Source of the DNA: Promicromonosporaceae bacterium
Lineage (GTDB): Bacteria > Actinomycetota > Actinomycetes > Actinomycetales > Cellulomonadaceae
NCBI GenBank assembly: GCA_009782865.1
Contig: WRIF01000142.1
Coordinates: 1 to 5,125 of the forward strand
Reading direction: 5' to 3'
Length of the DNA: 5,125 nucleotides
Shown here: positions 1 through 5,020 of the stretch, piece after piece
Position numbering within the stretch: the stretch's first letter is position 1
Layout of the letters: each line of letters starts with the position of its first letter
The notes under the pieces: model-generated
The model's input: the letters and a program-made list of their open reading frames with translations, nothing else
The model's database searches: none
What the model was told of the DNA's origin: nothing
Translations under genes and position numbers: made by a program

Positions 1-45
1 GCTGTCGCCTCCGCAGCGGATGCGGGCCGGCCGGCGGCCTTCTAG
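1..45 (+). CDS. possible 3' end of an upstream gene (partial)
   Basis: The frame beginning at base 1 is open for 14 codons, reads AVASAADAGRPAAF and stops at TAG 43-45. Eleven of the 14 third positions are G or C, which fits the coding bias of the neighbouring genes, and the stop lies 51 bases before the next start. This would suit the tail of a co-directional gene in one transcription unit with the dehydrogenase. The fragment is too short to show any domain. The other two forward frames are also open here but give Arg/Pro- or Cys-rich peptides with poorer third-position bias, so frame 1 is only the best of three weak options. Confidence 0.35.
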   Translation, partial: AVASAADAGRPAAF

Positions 46-84
46 GCTGCGAACACCGGTTCCAATCGGGACACCGCGCAGTCC

Positions 85-92
85 AAGGGAGG
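85..92 (+). promoter_or_regulatory. ribosome binding site of the dehydrogenase gene
   Basis: AAGGGAGG ends four bases before ATG 97. It is a strong purine-rich Shine-Dalgarno match at slightly short spacing and supports 97 as the start codon. No convincing promoter lies between the putative upstream stop at 45 and this site, which is compatible with read-through transcription from an upstream gene. Confidence 0.7.
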
Positions 93-96
93 ACAG

Positions 97-1113
97 ATGA
101 AGACCGTACAAGTCACCGCTCCAGGCGTCGTCGAATGGGTGGAGGTTCCCGAGCCGGTAGCCGGCCCCAATGACGTGCTGCTCGCCATGCGGGCCACCGG
201 CATCTGTGGCTCCGACACGATGTACACCGCAATTGGCGGCCTGCCGCCCAACCAGGGCAAGACCATCCTCGGCCACGAACCTGCCGCCGAGATCATCCAG
301 GTGGGCGAGAACGTCACCGGCCTGGCCGTGGGCGATCACGTGGTGATCGACACCATGGCCTTCGAGGATGGCCTGCTGGGCAGCGGTGGCGCCCAGGGCG
401 GCATGGCCCCGCTGGTGGTGGTCAAGAACGCCAAGCGTGGCGTGCAGGTCGAGGTCATCTCCCCCGAGGTGCCGTGGAAGGTGGCGGCGCTGAACGAGCC
501 GATGGCGGTGGCCCTGCACGGCGTCAATGTGAGCGAGCCGAAGGCCACAGACAAGGTGGTCGTCTTCGGGGCCGGCCCCATCGGCCTCGGGGCGCTGCTG
601 GCCTTCCAGGCCAAGGGGGTCGCCTCCGTCGTCGTCGTCGACGTGCGTCCCGAACGCCTGACCACGGCCACCGAACTCGGCGCGGACGCCGTCATCAACG
701 CCGCCACGGAAGACGTGATCACGCGGCTGGTCGAGATTCACGGCGAGGCACCCCCCGGGCTGTACCCGGGACAGATCAAGCCCGACACCGACGTCTACTA
801 CGACGCGGCCGGCTCGGAGCAGGTGCTGCAGACCACGTTCAAGGCCGCCAAGCGGCGGGCCCGCCTGACGATAGTCGCGGTGTACACCTCCCCCGTTGAG
901 GTGCCGGTCGATCAGCTGCTCGCCACCGAACTGCAATGGCGCTGGGCCATGGGGTATCCCACCGAGATCTTCGAGATCACCCGCGACATCGAGGCCAACT
1001 GGCGCAAGTACGAGAGGATCATCAGCCACACGTTCGCGTTCGACGACGCCCTGGCGGCACTGGAGTTCGCGCGCACCCCGGGGGCCGCCAACAAGGTGAC
1101 CGTCGTCTTCTAG
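97..1113 (+). CDS. zinc-dependent medium-chain alcohol/polyol dehydrogenase
   Basis: A 338-residue cytosolic oxidoreductase of the medium-chain dehydrogenase/reductase superfamily, expected to oxidise an alcohol or polyol with a nicotinamide cofactor. The N-terminal GroES-like domain carries GICGSD with Cys37 and GHE with His60-Glu61, the usual catalytic zinc ligands. NEPMAVALHGV with Glu134 matches the conserved catalytic-domain helix. The Rossmann domain shows GAGPIG at 158-163 and an acidic Asp182 at the end of the second strand, which by family knowledge favours NAD over NADP. The loop around residues 85-104, where most relatives have four structural-zinc cysteines, has none and is shortened; Cys37 is the only cysteine in the protein. 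Overall it resembles threonine, sorbitol or butanediol dehydrogenases, but the substrate cannot be read from the sequence. The start is set by a strong ribosome binding site and an N-terminus (MKTVQV) normal for the family; length is also normal. Confidence 0.93.
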   Translation: MKTVQVTAPGVVEWVEVPEPVAGPNDVLLAMRATGICGSDTMYTAIGGLPPNQGKTILGHEPAAEIIQVGENVTGLAVGDHVVIDTMAFEDGLLGSGGAQGGMAPLVVVKNAKRGVQVEVISPEVPWKVAALNEPMAVALHGVNVSEPKATDKVVVFGAGPIGLGALLAFQAKGVASVVVVDVRPERLTTATELGADAVINAATEDVITRLVEIHGEAPPGLYPGQIKPDTDVYYDAAGSEQVLQTTFKAAKRRARLTIVAVYTSPVEVPVDQLLATELQWRWAMGYPTEIFEITRDIEANWRKYERIISHTFAFDDALAALEFARTPGAANKVTVVF

Positions 1114-1117
1114 CCCC

Positions 1118-1127
1118 GCCCGCGGGC
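1118..1127 (+). repeat. 10-bp palindrome after the dehydrogenase stop
   Basis: GCCCGCGGGC is a perfect palindrome five bases after the TAG stop. It has no loop and no following T tract, so it is not a convincing intrinsic terminator. The overlapping CGCGGGCCGC (1121-1130) recurs at 1190-1199 just ahead of the next gene's promoter-like box. Nothing else is recognisable in this 101-base gap apart from that box. Confidence 0.35.
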
Positions 1128-1196
1128 CGCAGTGGCAAACCGCCAACCTTTGCGCCCGTTGTTTGTGTCCCCCGGCACTGGCCGTCGGTCGCGGGC

Positions 1197-1208
1197 CGCC
1201 GATAGGGT
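1197..1208 (+). promoter_or_regulatory. putative -10 element of a leaderless promoter
   Basis: CGCCGATAGGGT contains TAGGGT (1203-1208), a match to the actinobacterial TANNNT -10 consensus. Its last base is six bases from ATG 1215, so a transcript starting at the usual distance would begin at or next to the A of the start codon. No good -35 hexamer is visible, which is common for such promoters. A nearly identical 12-mer (11 of 12 bases) precedes the serine hydrolase gene at 2021-2032. The assignment is inferred from pattern and spacing. Confidence 0.55.
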
Positions 1209-1214
1209 CGCAGG

Positions 1215-1898
1215 ATGCTGAGATCAAGGTCTGCCGCCCGCTGGTTTGCCCTGGCCGGAATGCTCCTCGCCTTCGCGGGCGTGCTGGACAACGCCCTGCA
1301 GCCTGGCCGAGACAATCGCTGGTCGACGCTGATGTACTTCACCAACTGGACCAACCTCCTGGCCGGGGTCGTGTTTGGCCTGCACCTGCTGCGCCTGCGC
1401 CGGCCCGCCCCAGACGGCTCCCAGCCTGCCGACGCCCGCCTGGCGAGGGTGACCATGTACGTCACGGCGTCGGGCGTGCTGGTGACGGTGGCCTACTGGG
1501 CGCTGCTGGCGCCGATCGCCACCACCTCGCTGTGGACGTTCCGCAACCTGGCAACCCATCTGGTCACCCCCCTGCTGCTGGCCGTCTTCTACTTCGCCAG
1601 GGTGCGACCCGGCGCGCAACGCGGCCGCGACGTGGGCCTGGCCTTGGTGCTGCCGCTGGCCTACCTCGGCGCGGTCTACCTCGGGTATGCGGGGGGCTTC
1701 GTCTACTCCGTCGACGACTATGGCGTCGAGGAGCGCTTCCCCTACTTCTTCCTCGACCATGTGGAACTCGGGGTGCCCATGGCCCTGGTGTACATGGCCG
1801 GAATCGCCGTCGGGGTGGCGGCGGTCGCCTGGGGGCTGGTGGCCATCGACCGGCGGCGGGCCTCGCGTGACGGTAGTCAGGTCGGCGCGAGCGCCTGA
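1215..1898 (+). CDS. Pr6Pr family six-helix membrane protein
   Basis: A 227-residue integral membrane protein of unknown biochemical function. It has six hydrophobic segments at about residues 9-27, 40-60, 80-99, 108-128, 140-160 and 182-210, a basic N-terminus (MLRSRSAAR) and a basic C-terminal tail (IDRRRASR). The pattern YFTNWTNLL (41-49) at the second helix, NLATHLVTP with His115 in the fourth, and FPYFFLD (175-181) before the last helix is what I know from the Pr6Pr group, related to the FAR-17a/AIG1-like fold. Some eukaryotic FAR-17a/AIG1 members hydrolyse fatty acid esters of hydroxy fatty acids; I do not extend that activity to this protein. No strong ribosome binding site precedes ATG 1215, but a TAGGGT box lies at leaderless spacing, which supports this start. 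The gene appears to be its own transcription unit, flanked by gaps of 101 and 166 bases. Confidence 0.82.
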   Translation: MLRSRSAARWFALAGMLLAFAGVLDNALQPGRDNRWSTLMYFTNWTNLLAGVVFGLHLLRLRRPAPDGSQPADARLARVTMYVTASGVLVTVAYWALLAPIATTSLWTFRNLATHLVTPLLLAVFYFARVRPGAQRGRDVGLALVLPLAYLGAVYLGYAGGFVYSVDDYGVEERFPYFFLDHVELGVPMALVYMAGIAVGVAAVAWGLVAIDRRRASRDGSQVGASA

Positions 1899-1918
1899 CT
1901 TCTCGGCCAGGGCTCTCG

Positions 1919-1968
1919 TTCGCGCGAGCTTTCGCGCCGGAACATTCTCGCCGGGGATTTCTCGCCGG
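1919..1968 (+). repeat. four degenerate copies of TTCKCGCCGG
   Basis: Within the gap after the membrane-protein gene, the decamer occurs as TTCGCGCGAG (1919), TTCGCGCCGG (1931), TTCTCGCCGG (1946) and TTCTCGCCGG (1959). The last two are identical, and starts are 12, 15 and 13 bases apart. A further partial match, TTCTCGGCC, begins at 1900. This may be an array of regulator binding sites, a degenerate microsatellite-like tract, or composition-driven coincidence in GC-rich DNA. Confidence 0.4.
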
Positions 1969-1973
1969 CGCTG

Positions 1974-2008
1974 GGGCCGAGGTTGCCGCCTGGAGGCGGG
2001 CCGAGGTT
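1974..2008 (+). repeat. 11-bp direct repeat flanking a short hairpin
   Basis: GGGCCGAGGTT is present exactly at 1974-1984 and 1998-2008, a 24-base period. Between the copies, CCGCC (1986-1990) and GGCGG (1995-1999) can pair around a TGGA loop. The sequence after it (CCGAGGTTCTTGT) is only mildly T-rich, so this could be a weak terminator for the membrane-protein gene or an operator region for the hydrolase operon. Neither role can be decided from sequence alone. Confidence 0.35.
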
Positions 2009-2020
2009 CTTGTCGGTGGT

Positions 2021-2032
2021 CGCCGTTAGGGT
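2021..2032 (+). promoter_or_regulatory. putative -10 region of the hydrolase-lipoprotein operon
   Basis: CGCCGTTAGGGT carries TAGGGT at 2027-2032 and matches the box ahead of the membrane-protein gene at 11 of 12 bases. A transcript would start near 2039 and have a leader of roughly 26 bases containing the ribosome binding site. No clear -35 hexamer is seen. Confidence 0.5.
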
Positions 2033-2051
2033 GGGTGGAGTACCCCACCTA
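2027..2051 (+). promoter_or_regulatory. imperfect inverted repeat overlapping the -10 box
   Basis: TAGG (2027-2030) plus TGGG (2032-2035), separated by one bulged G, are complementary to CCCA (2044-2047) plus CCTA (2048-2051) around an eight-base centre. The repeat spans the putative -10 element and transcription start and touches the ribosome binding site. That is where an operator for a repressor would sit. A role as an RNA hairpin is less likely because the left arm precedes the expected transcript start. Confidence 0.35.
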
Positions 2052-2056
2052 GGAGG
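2051..2056 (+). promoter_or_regulatory. ribosome binding site of the serine hydrolase gene
   Basis: AGGAGG lies eight bases before ATG 2065. This is a perfect core match at good spacing and fixes that start over the later in-frame ATG at 2083. Confidence 0.8.
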
Positions 2057-2064
2057 CAAATCCG

Positions 2065-3129
2065 ATGAACATCACCGAACGCATGGCCCACTTTCACGTC
2101 CCCGGGGCCGCCGTGGCGGCGGTCACCGATGGCACCGTCGCCTGGGCCCGCGGGTTTGGGACCCTGCTGGCCGGGGCGGAGCGCCCGGTCGACGGCGATT
2201 CGATCTTCCACGCCTGCTCCATGTCCAAGATGGTCACCGCCCTCACTGTGTTGCGCCTGGCGCAAGCCGGCGCACTCAGCCTCGACACCGACGTCAACCG
2301 CCTGCTCACCTCCTGGCGATTCCCCGACCTCCCCGGCGCGCGGCCGACCACCCTGGCCGACCTGCTCGCCCACCAGGGCGGGCTGACAGATGTCGAGGGC
2401 AGCTTCGGCCCCGTGTCCGACGGCGACAGGCCGCCGTCGTCCCTAGAGCTGCTGACCGGCGTCACGCCCTACCACCCGGCAGCGGTGGCCCCGCTGGCCG
2501 CGCCGGGCACCCAGTGGGAGTACTCCGATGCCGGCTATGTGGTCATCAGCCAGGCGGTGAGCGATGCGACCGGCCAGGCGGTCACCGATCACGCCCGTCG
2601 GCTGGTGTTCGAGCCCCTCGGCCTGCGGCACACCTTCTTCTGGCCCGCCGGGGCGCCGCTGCCGCCCGGGGTCGACGAGGCGGCGGTGGCCGTCGGGCAC
2701 GGCAATCACGGTGAGGTCATCGACCAGCCGCGCGCGGCCTACCCCAATCCCGAGGGCGCCGGCCTGTGGACCTCCGCCGCGGACCTGGCCAGGATCATCA
2801 CCGATCTCCTGGCCTCCTGGCACGGCGAGGGCGGCGTCGTCCTCGACTCGCTGTCGGCGCGGCGGATGCTGACCGGCTACGGCTGCGAGCCGGAGATGGG
2901 CCTGGGGGTGTTCGTGTTCGACGATGCGGACGGCCACCGCTGCTTCTTCTCCCAGGGCTGGGGGGTCGGCGCCCAGTCGCGCCTGCGCGCCGACCTGGAC
3001 GCACGCTCGGCCGTGATCGTGCTGACCAACTCCGAGCCGGGGATGGATCAAGACGAGTCCCTGGTCGGAGAACTCATCGCCGCGGTGCGCGACGGTGGCC
3101 TACGGGAGGTGACAAACCCGGACACATAG
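2065..3129 (+). CDS. serine hydrolase, beta-lactamase/class C family
   Basis: A 354-residue enzyme with the serine beta-lactamase/penicillin-binding-protein fold, a family that includes esterases, D-amino-acid peptidases and class C beta-lactamases. The nucleophile motif is S52-M-S-K55 in FHACSMSKMVTAL, followed by LADLLAHQGGLTD (98-110), the usual LLxHxxGL landmark. The second motif is Y153-S-D155 (WEYSDAGY), a known variant of YxN. The third motif aligns as S296-Q-G298 (FFSQGWGVG), where relatives often have HxG or KTG. VIVLTNSEPG (317-326) is the usual C-terminal strand. No signal peptide or membrane anchor is seen, so the product is probably cytoplasmic, which argues against cell-wall or antibiotic-lactam roles; an esterase or amidase function is more plausible but the substrate is unknown. 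It lies 13 bases upstream of a lipoprotein gene and is probably cotranscribed with it. Confidence 0.9.
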   Translation: MNITERMAHFHVPGAAVAAVTDGTVAWARGFGTLLAGAERPVDGDSIFHACSMSKMVTALTVLRLAQAGALSLDTDVNRLLTSWRFPDLPGARPTTLADLLAHQGGLTDVEGSFGPVSDGDRPPSSLELLTGVTPYHPAAVAPLAAPGTQWEYSDAGYVVISQAVSDATGQAVTDHARRLVFEPLGLRHTFFWPAGAPLPPGVDEAAVAVGHGNHGEVIDQPRAAYPNPEGAGLWTSAADLARIITDLLASWHGEGGVVLDSLSARRMLTGYGCEPEMGLGVFVFDDADGHRCFFSQGWGVGAQSRLRADLDARSAVIVLTNSEPGMDQDESLVGELIAAVRDGGLREVTNPDT

Positions 3130-3142
3130 CGCATGAGTAGGC

Positions 3143-4564
3143 ATGACCAGGTTCCCCCGCTCACGGTTTGCGCCGATGGTCGCCCTCGCCGTCCTGGCCG
3201 CGTTGGCGGGCTGCTCGGCCGGAGACGAGTCTCCCGCGCTGGCGTCGAAAACGGGCCGACCGGCCGACATCCCGACCGCGACCTCGACCCAGACCCGCAT
3301 TCCAGGCGACCCAGCGGCCCACCTGGTGGGCTTCACGATGAACTGGGGCGACTTCCATGAGGGCTGGCAGTTGGTGCGCATCGCGGAGGAGGACGGCGAA
3401 CTGCGCCTGTGGGTCGTGTGGGACACCCACAGCCGCGAGCAGTTCTTTGTGCCCGACGGCATGCCGTTGGCCGCAGGCGAGGCCGAAGACCTGGCCGCGC
3501 TGCTGGACGAGTTAGGCATCGCCGCCTGGGATGGGTACGCCTCGACCTGGACGGACGACAACACCGGCGACTTCAGCTTCTCCCTCCAGGTCACATACTC
3601 GGACGGCAGCACCATCACCGCCAGCGGCGCCAACGACTTCGGCGGCCGTCCGACCCCTGACTTCAACGTGGAGTTCGCGGCCATCGCCACCCACCTGCGC
3701 GGGATCGTCGAGCGGCATGATGTCGAACCCGACTGGGGACTGGTTAGCTCCTTGTCGCTCTCCTTCGGCTGGAGCGATCCCCTGCGCTACAGCCTGCGGC
3801 AGGCCTCGGACAACTACTTCGAGTTGAGCATTCAGCGCTCGCGGGCAAGGGGGACACAGCAGGTGGTGGTCGGCCTGGAGGTGGTCGAGCAACTGCAGGC
3901 CCTGGTCGATCACCTGGGGGTCACCACCTGGCGGCCCGACATCCCGGACGCCGCCGCCTTCAGGGGCGGACTGGAGGAGGCGGTCAGCCTGCAGGTCGAC
4001 TTCGACTCGGGCCTGTACCTGGCGGCGGGCGGCTACCTGGACCGACACCGCGACTTTGACTGGCGGCTGGTGGAGTTCACCGTAGAGAACATTGATTGGG
4101 CCGACGGGCTGCTGGGAGTTGACGCCCTCGCCACGTTCTTAGAATGGCAGTTCCTCGCCCACCTGCCGGCCGCCGACACCTCGGCCCCGGCCGCGGTGTT
4201 CGAGGGCGGCGTCTGGTCCTTTCCCTTGTCCACCCGCTACCGCTCCTTCCCGAACTACGAGGTGCTGCCCGAGCTGACTGCGGCCGGCTACCTGCCGGTA
4301 CATGGGAACATGCTGGCCGGCCTCTTGGAGGTGAGCATGGAGGTGGGCATCCTGGACACAGAGCAGAACCTGCTCGGCACGGCGAAGGTGGCGGCCTTGG
4401 GCCACGACTTCAGCACCCGCACCGGCGGCGATCGGTGGTATCCAACGTCGGGCCTGGCCGTCAGCGACCTTGGCCGAAGCGACCTGCTGTTCCTTGACGT
4501 GACGGACGGACGCGCCGCCGTCGAGGCCCACGGCGGACGGCTCTGGATCGTCGCCCCAGGCTAG
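3143..4564 (+). CDS. lipoprotein with a duplicated internal domain, function unknown
   Basis: A 473-residue predicted membrane-anchored lipoprotein. The N-terminus has a basic stretch (MTRFPRSR), a hydrophobic core and lipobox LAGC with Cys24, followed by a flexible Ser/Thr/Pro-rich linker to about residue 60. Two diverged copies of one module follow. Copy 1 (about 63-190) contains LAALLDELGIAAWDGY and then FSLQVTYSDGSTITASG. Copy 2 (about 204-315) contains LQALVDHLGVTTWRPD and then VSLQVDFDSGLYLAAGG. A separate C-terminal region (about 350-473) looks mainly beta/alpha and has no motif I recognise. The module's helix, LGxxxW and xSLQVxxxxG strand pattern resembles uncharacterised lipoproteins of Gram-positive bacteria. 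The start is secure because in-frame stops (3110-3112 and 3134-3136) lie just upstream. The ribosome binding site is poor (GAGTAGG one base from ATG), suggesting translation coupled to the upstream hydrolase. Two rare TTA leucine codons occur (3512 and 4139). No function is proposed. Confidence 0.85.
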   Translation: MTRFPRSRFAPMVALAVLAALAGCSAGDESPALASKTGRPADIPTATSTQTRIPGDPAAHLVGFTMNWGDFHEGWQLVRIAEEDGELRLWVVWDTHSREQFFVPDGMPLAAGEAEDLAALLDELGIAAWDGYASTWTDDNTGDFSFSLQVTYSDGSTITASGANDFGGRPTPDFNVEFAAIATHLRGIVERHDVEPDWGLVSSLSLSFGWSDPLRYSLRQASDNYFELSIQRSRARGTQQVVVGLEVVEQLQALVDHLGVTTWRPDIPDAAAFRGGLEEAVSLQVDFDSGLYLAAGGYLDRHRDFDWRLVEFTVENIDWADGLLGVDALATFLEWQFLAHLPAADTSAPAAVFEGGVWSFPLSTRYRSFPNYEVLPELTAAGYLPVHGNMLAGLLEVSMEVGILDTEQNLLGTAKVAALGHDFSTRTGGDRWYPTSGLAVSDLGRSDLLFLDVTDGRAAVEAHGGRLWIVAPG

Positions 4565-4664
4565 CCGCACGCCTCCCCTCTTTGGAGACTCACTGCTGGT
4601 CGGCTGCAATGAAACGCGAAACCCAGGGCGCCGACCGTCCGGAAGGCTCCCGCGTTCACTTCTA

Positions 4665-4700
4665 GCGGCCCAAGTGGCCGCAGCAAGTGCGACTTGCCAC
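4665..4700 (+). repeat. tandem hairpins about 100 bases after the lipoprotein gene
   Basis: GCGGCC (4665-4670) pairs with GGCCGC (4676-4681) around CAAGT, and immediately afterwards GCAAGT (4683-4688) pairs with ACTTGC (4692-4697) around GCG. An alternative outer pairing of GTG (4674-4676) with CAC (4698-4700) competes with the first hairpin. No T tract follows, so a canonical intrinsic terminator is not supported. A U-less terminator of the lipoprotein operon is possible. Confidence 0.35.
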
Positions 4701-4780
4701 AAGAGTTGCGCTTCGGCCAGAGTCTGCGCCCGGTTTGCCGAGGGGCTCATCGAAGTAGGGCCTTCCAGCCGGCGACCGAA

Positions 4781-4794
4781 GCCTCCAGGGAGGC
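4781..4794 (+). repeat. inverted repeat GCCTCC-AG-GGAGGC
   Basis: Six-base arms are separated by two bases. The left arm overlaps the first of two exact CGAAGCCT copies (4777-4784 and 4798-4805, 21 bases apart). It may be a protein-binding site or chance; there is no neighbouring gene to judge by. Confidence 0.25.
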
Positions 4795-4927
4795 AATCGA
4801 AGCCTGGCCCATAGCAGGCGGGTGGTGGGCGGCGGACGGGGTCCAGCAGTGAGGCGGCGAGGGTGGAGGAGGGCAGGACAGGCTCCGTCCGCGAGGCCTC
4901 CGTGACGGGCCGTTTTGGGCGGGCCCT

Positions 4928-4960
4928 GGCGCCTTTCGCGCCGGTACGGGCGCCCTAGGG
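4928..4960 (+). repeat. cluster of palindromes
   Basis: GGCGC (4928-4932) pairs with GCGCC (4938-4942) around CTTTC. It is followed by two overlapping 8-bp palindromes, GGGCGCCC (4948-4955) and CCCTAGGG (4953-4960). The cluster sits just before a lower-GC stretch that looks more like a control region than coding DNA. Confidence 0.3.
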
Positions 4961-4986
4961 ACAAATGACTACCTTCGCCCACAAAA

Positions 4987-5016
4987 CAGGTAAACCTGCA
5001 GGTCACCGCGTTAGAT
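4987..5016 (+). promoter_or_regulatory. possible operator and -10-like box of a gene beyond the window
   Basis: CAGGT (4987-4991), ACCTG (4994-4998) and CAGGT (4999-5003) form three alternating half-sites, and ACCTGCAGGT (4994-5003) is a perfect 10-bp palindrome. TTAGAT (5011-5016) lies eight bases downstream and resembles a -10 box. The arrangement suits a regulated + strand promoter whose gene would lie past the corrupted end, but there is no gene in view to confirm it. Confidence 0.3.
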
Positions 5017-5020
5017 TTCA

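Larger units (their letters stand above)
4565..5020. other. 456-base stretch without a credible gene
   Basis: No open frame here has a plausible start, ribosome binding site and protein-like composition; the longest reverse-strand frame is Pro/Arg/Gly-rich and runs through the homopolymer tract. The region holds several short inverted repeats, and CGAAG recurs at 4751, 4777 and 4798, the last two extended as CGAAGCCT. No tRNA, rRNA or recognisable riboswitch is seen, and no clear intrinsic terminator follows the lipoprotein stop. It may be a decayed gene or the upstream control region of a gene beyond the window. Confidence 0.6.

Noticed and set aside
2..100. Forward frame open to a TGA overlapping the dehydrogenase ATG (ATGA-type overlap)
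   Set aside because: The translation is Arg/Pro-rich with poor G/C bias at third positions; the frame ending at 45 is the better candidate for an upstream gene end.
1224..2048. Reverse-strand open frame of 274 codons opposite the membrane-protein gene
   Set aside because: It is antisense to a recognisable six-helix protein, is rich in Gly, Arg, Gln and Pro with no domain pattern, and is typical of shadow frames in high-GC DNA.
2443..3051. Reverse-strand open frame of 202 codons opposite the serine hydrolase gene
   Set aside because: Shadow of a well-supported gene; its composition follows the reverse complement of that gene's codon bias.
3133..3360. Alternative forward start at ATG 3133 giving a 75-residue product
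   Set aside because: It is in a different frame from the lipoprotein, is Arg/Gly-rich and has no signal peptide; the 3143 frame gives a clear lipobox.
4907..4926. GGGCC / GGCCC inverted repeat with a T4 in the loop, considered as a terminator
   Set aside because: The stem is only five pairs around a 10-base loop and the T run lies inside the loop rather than after the stem.
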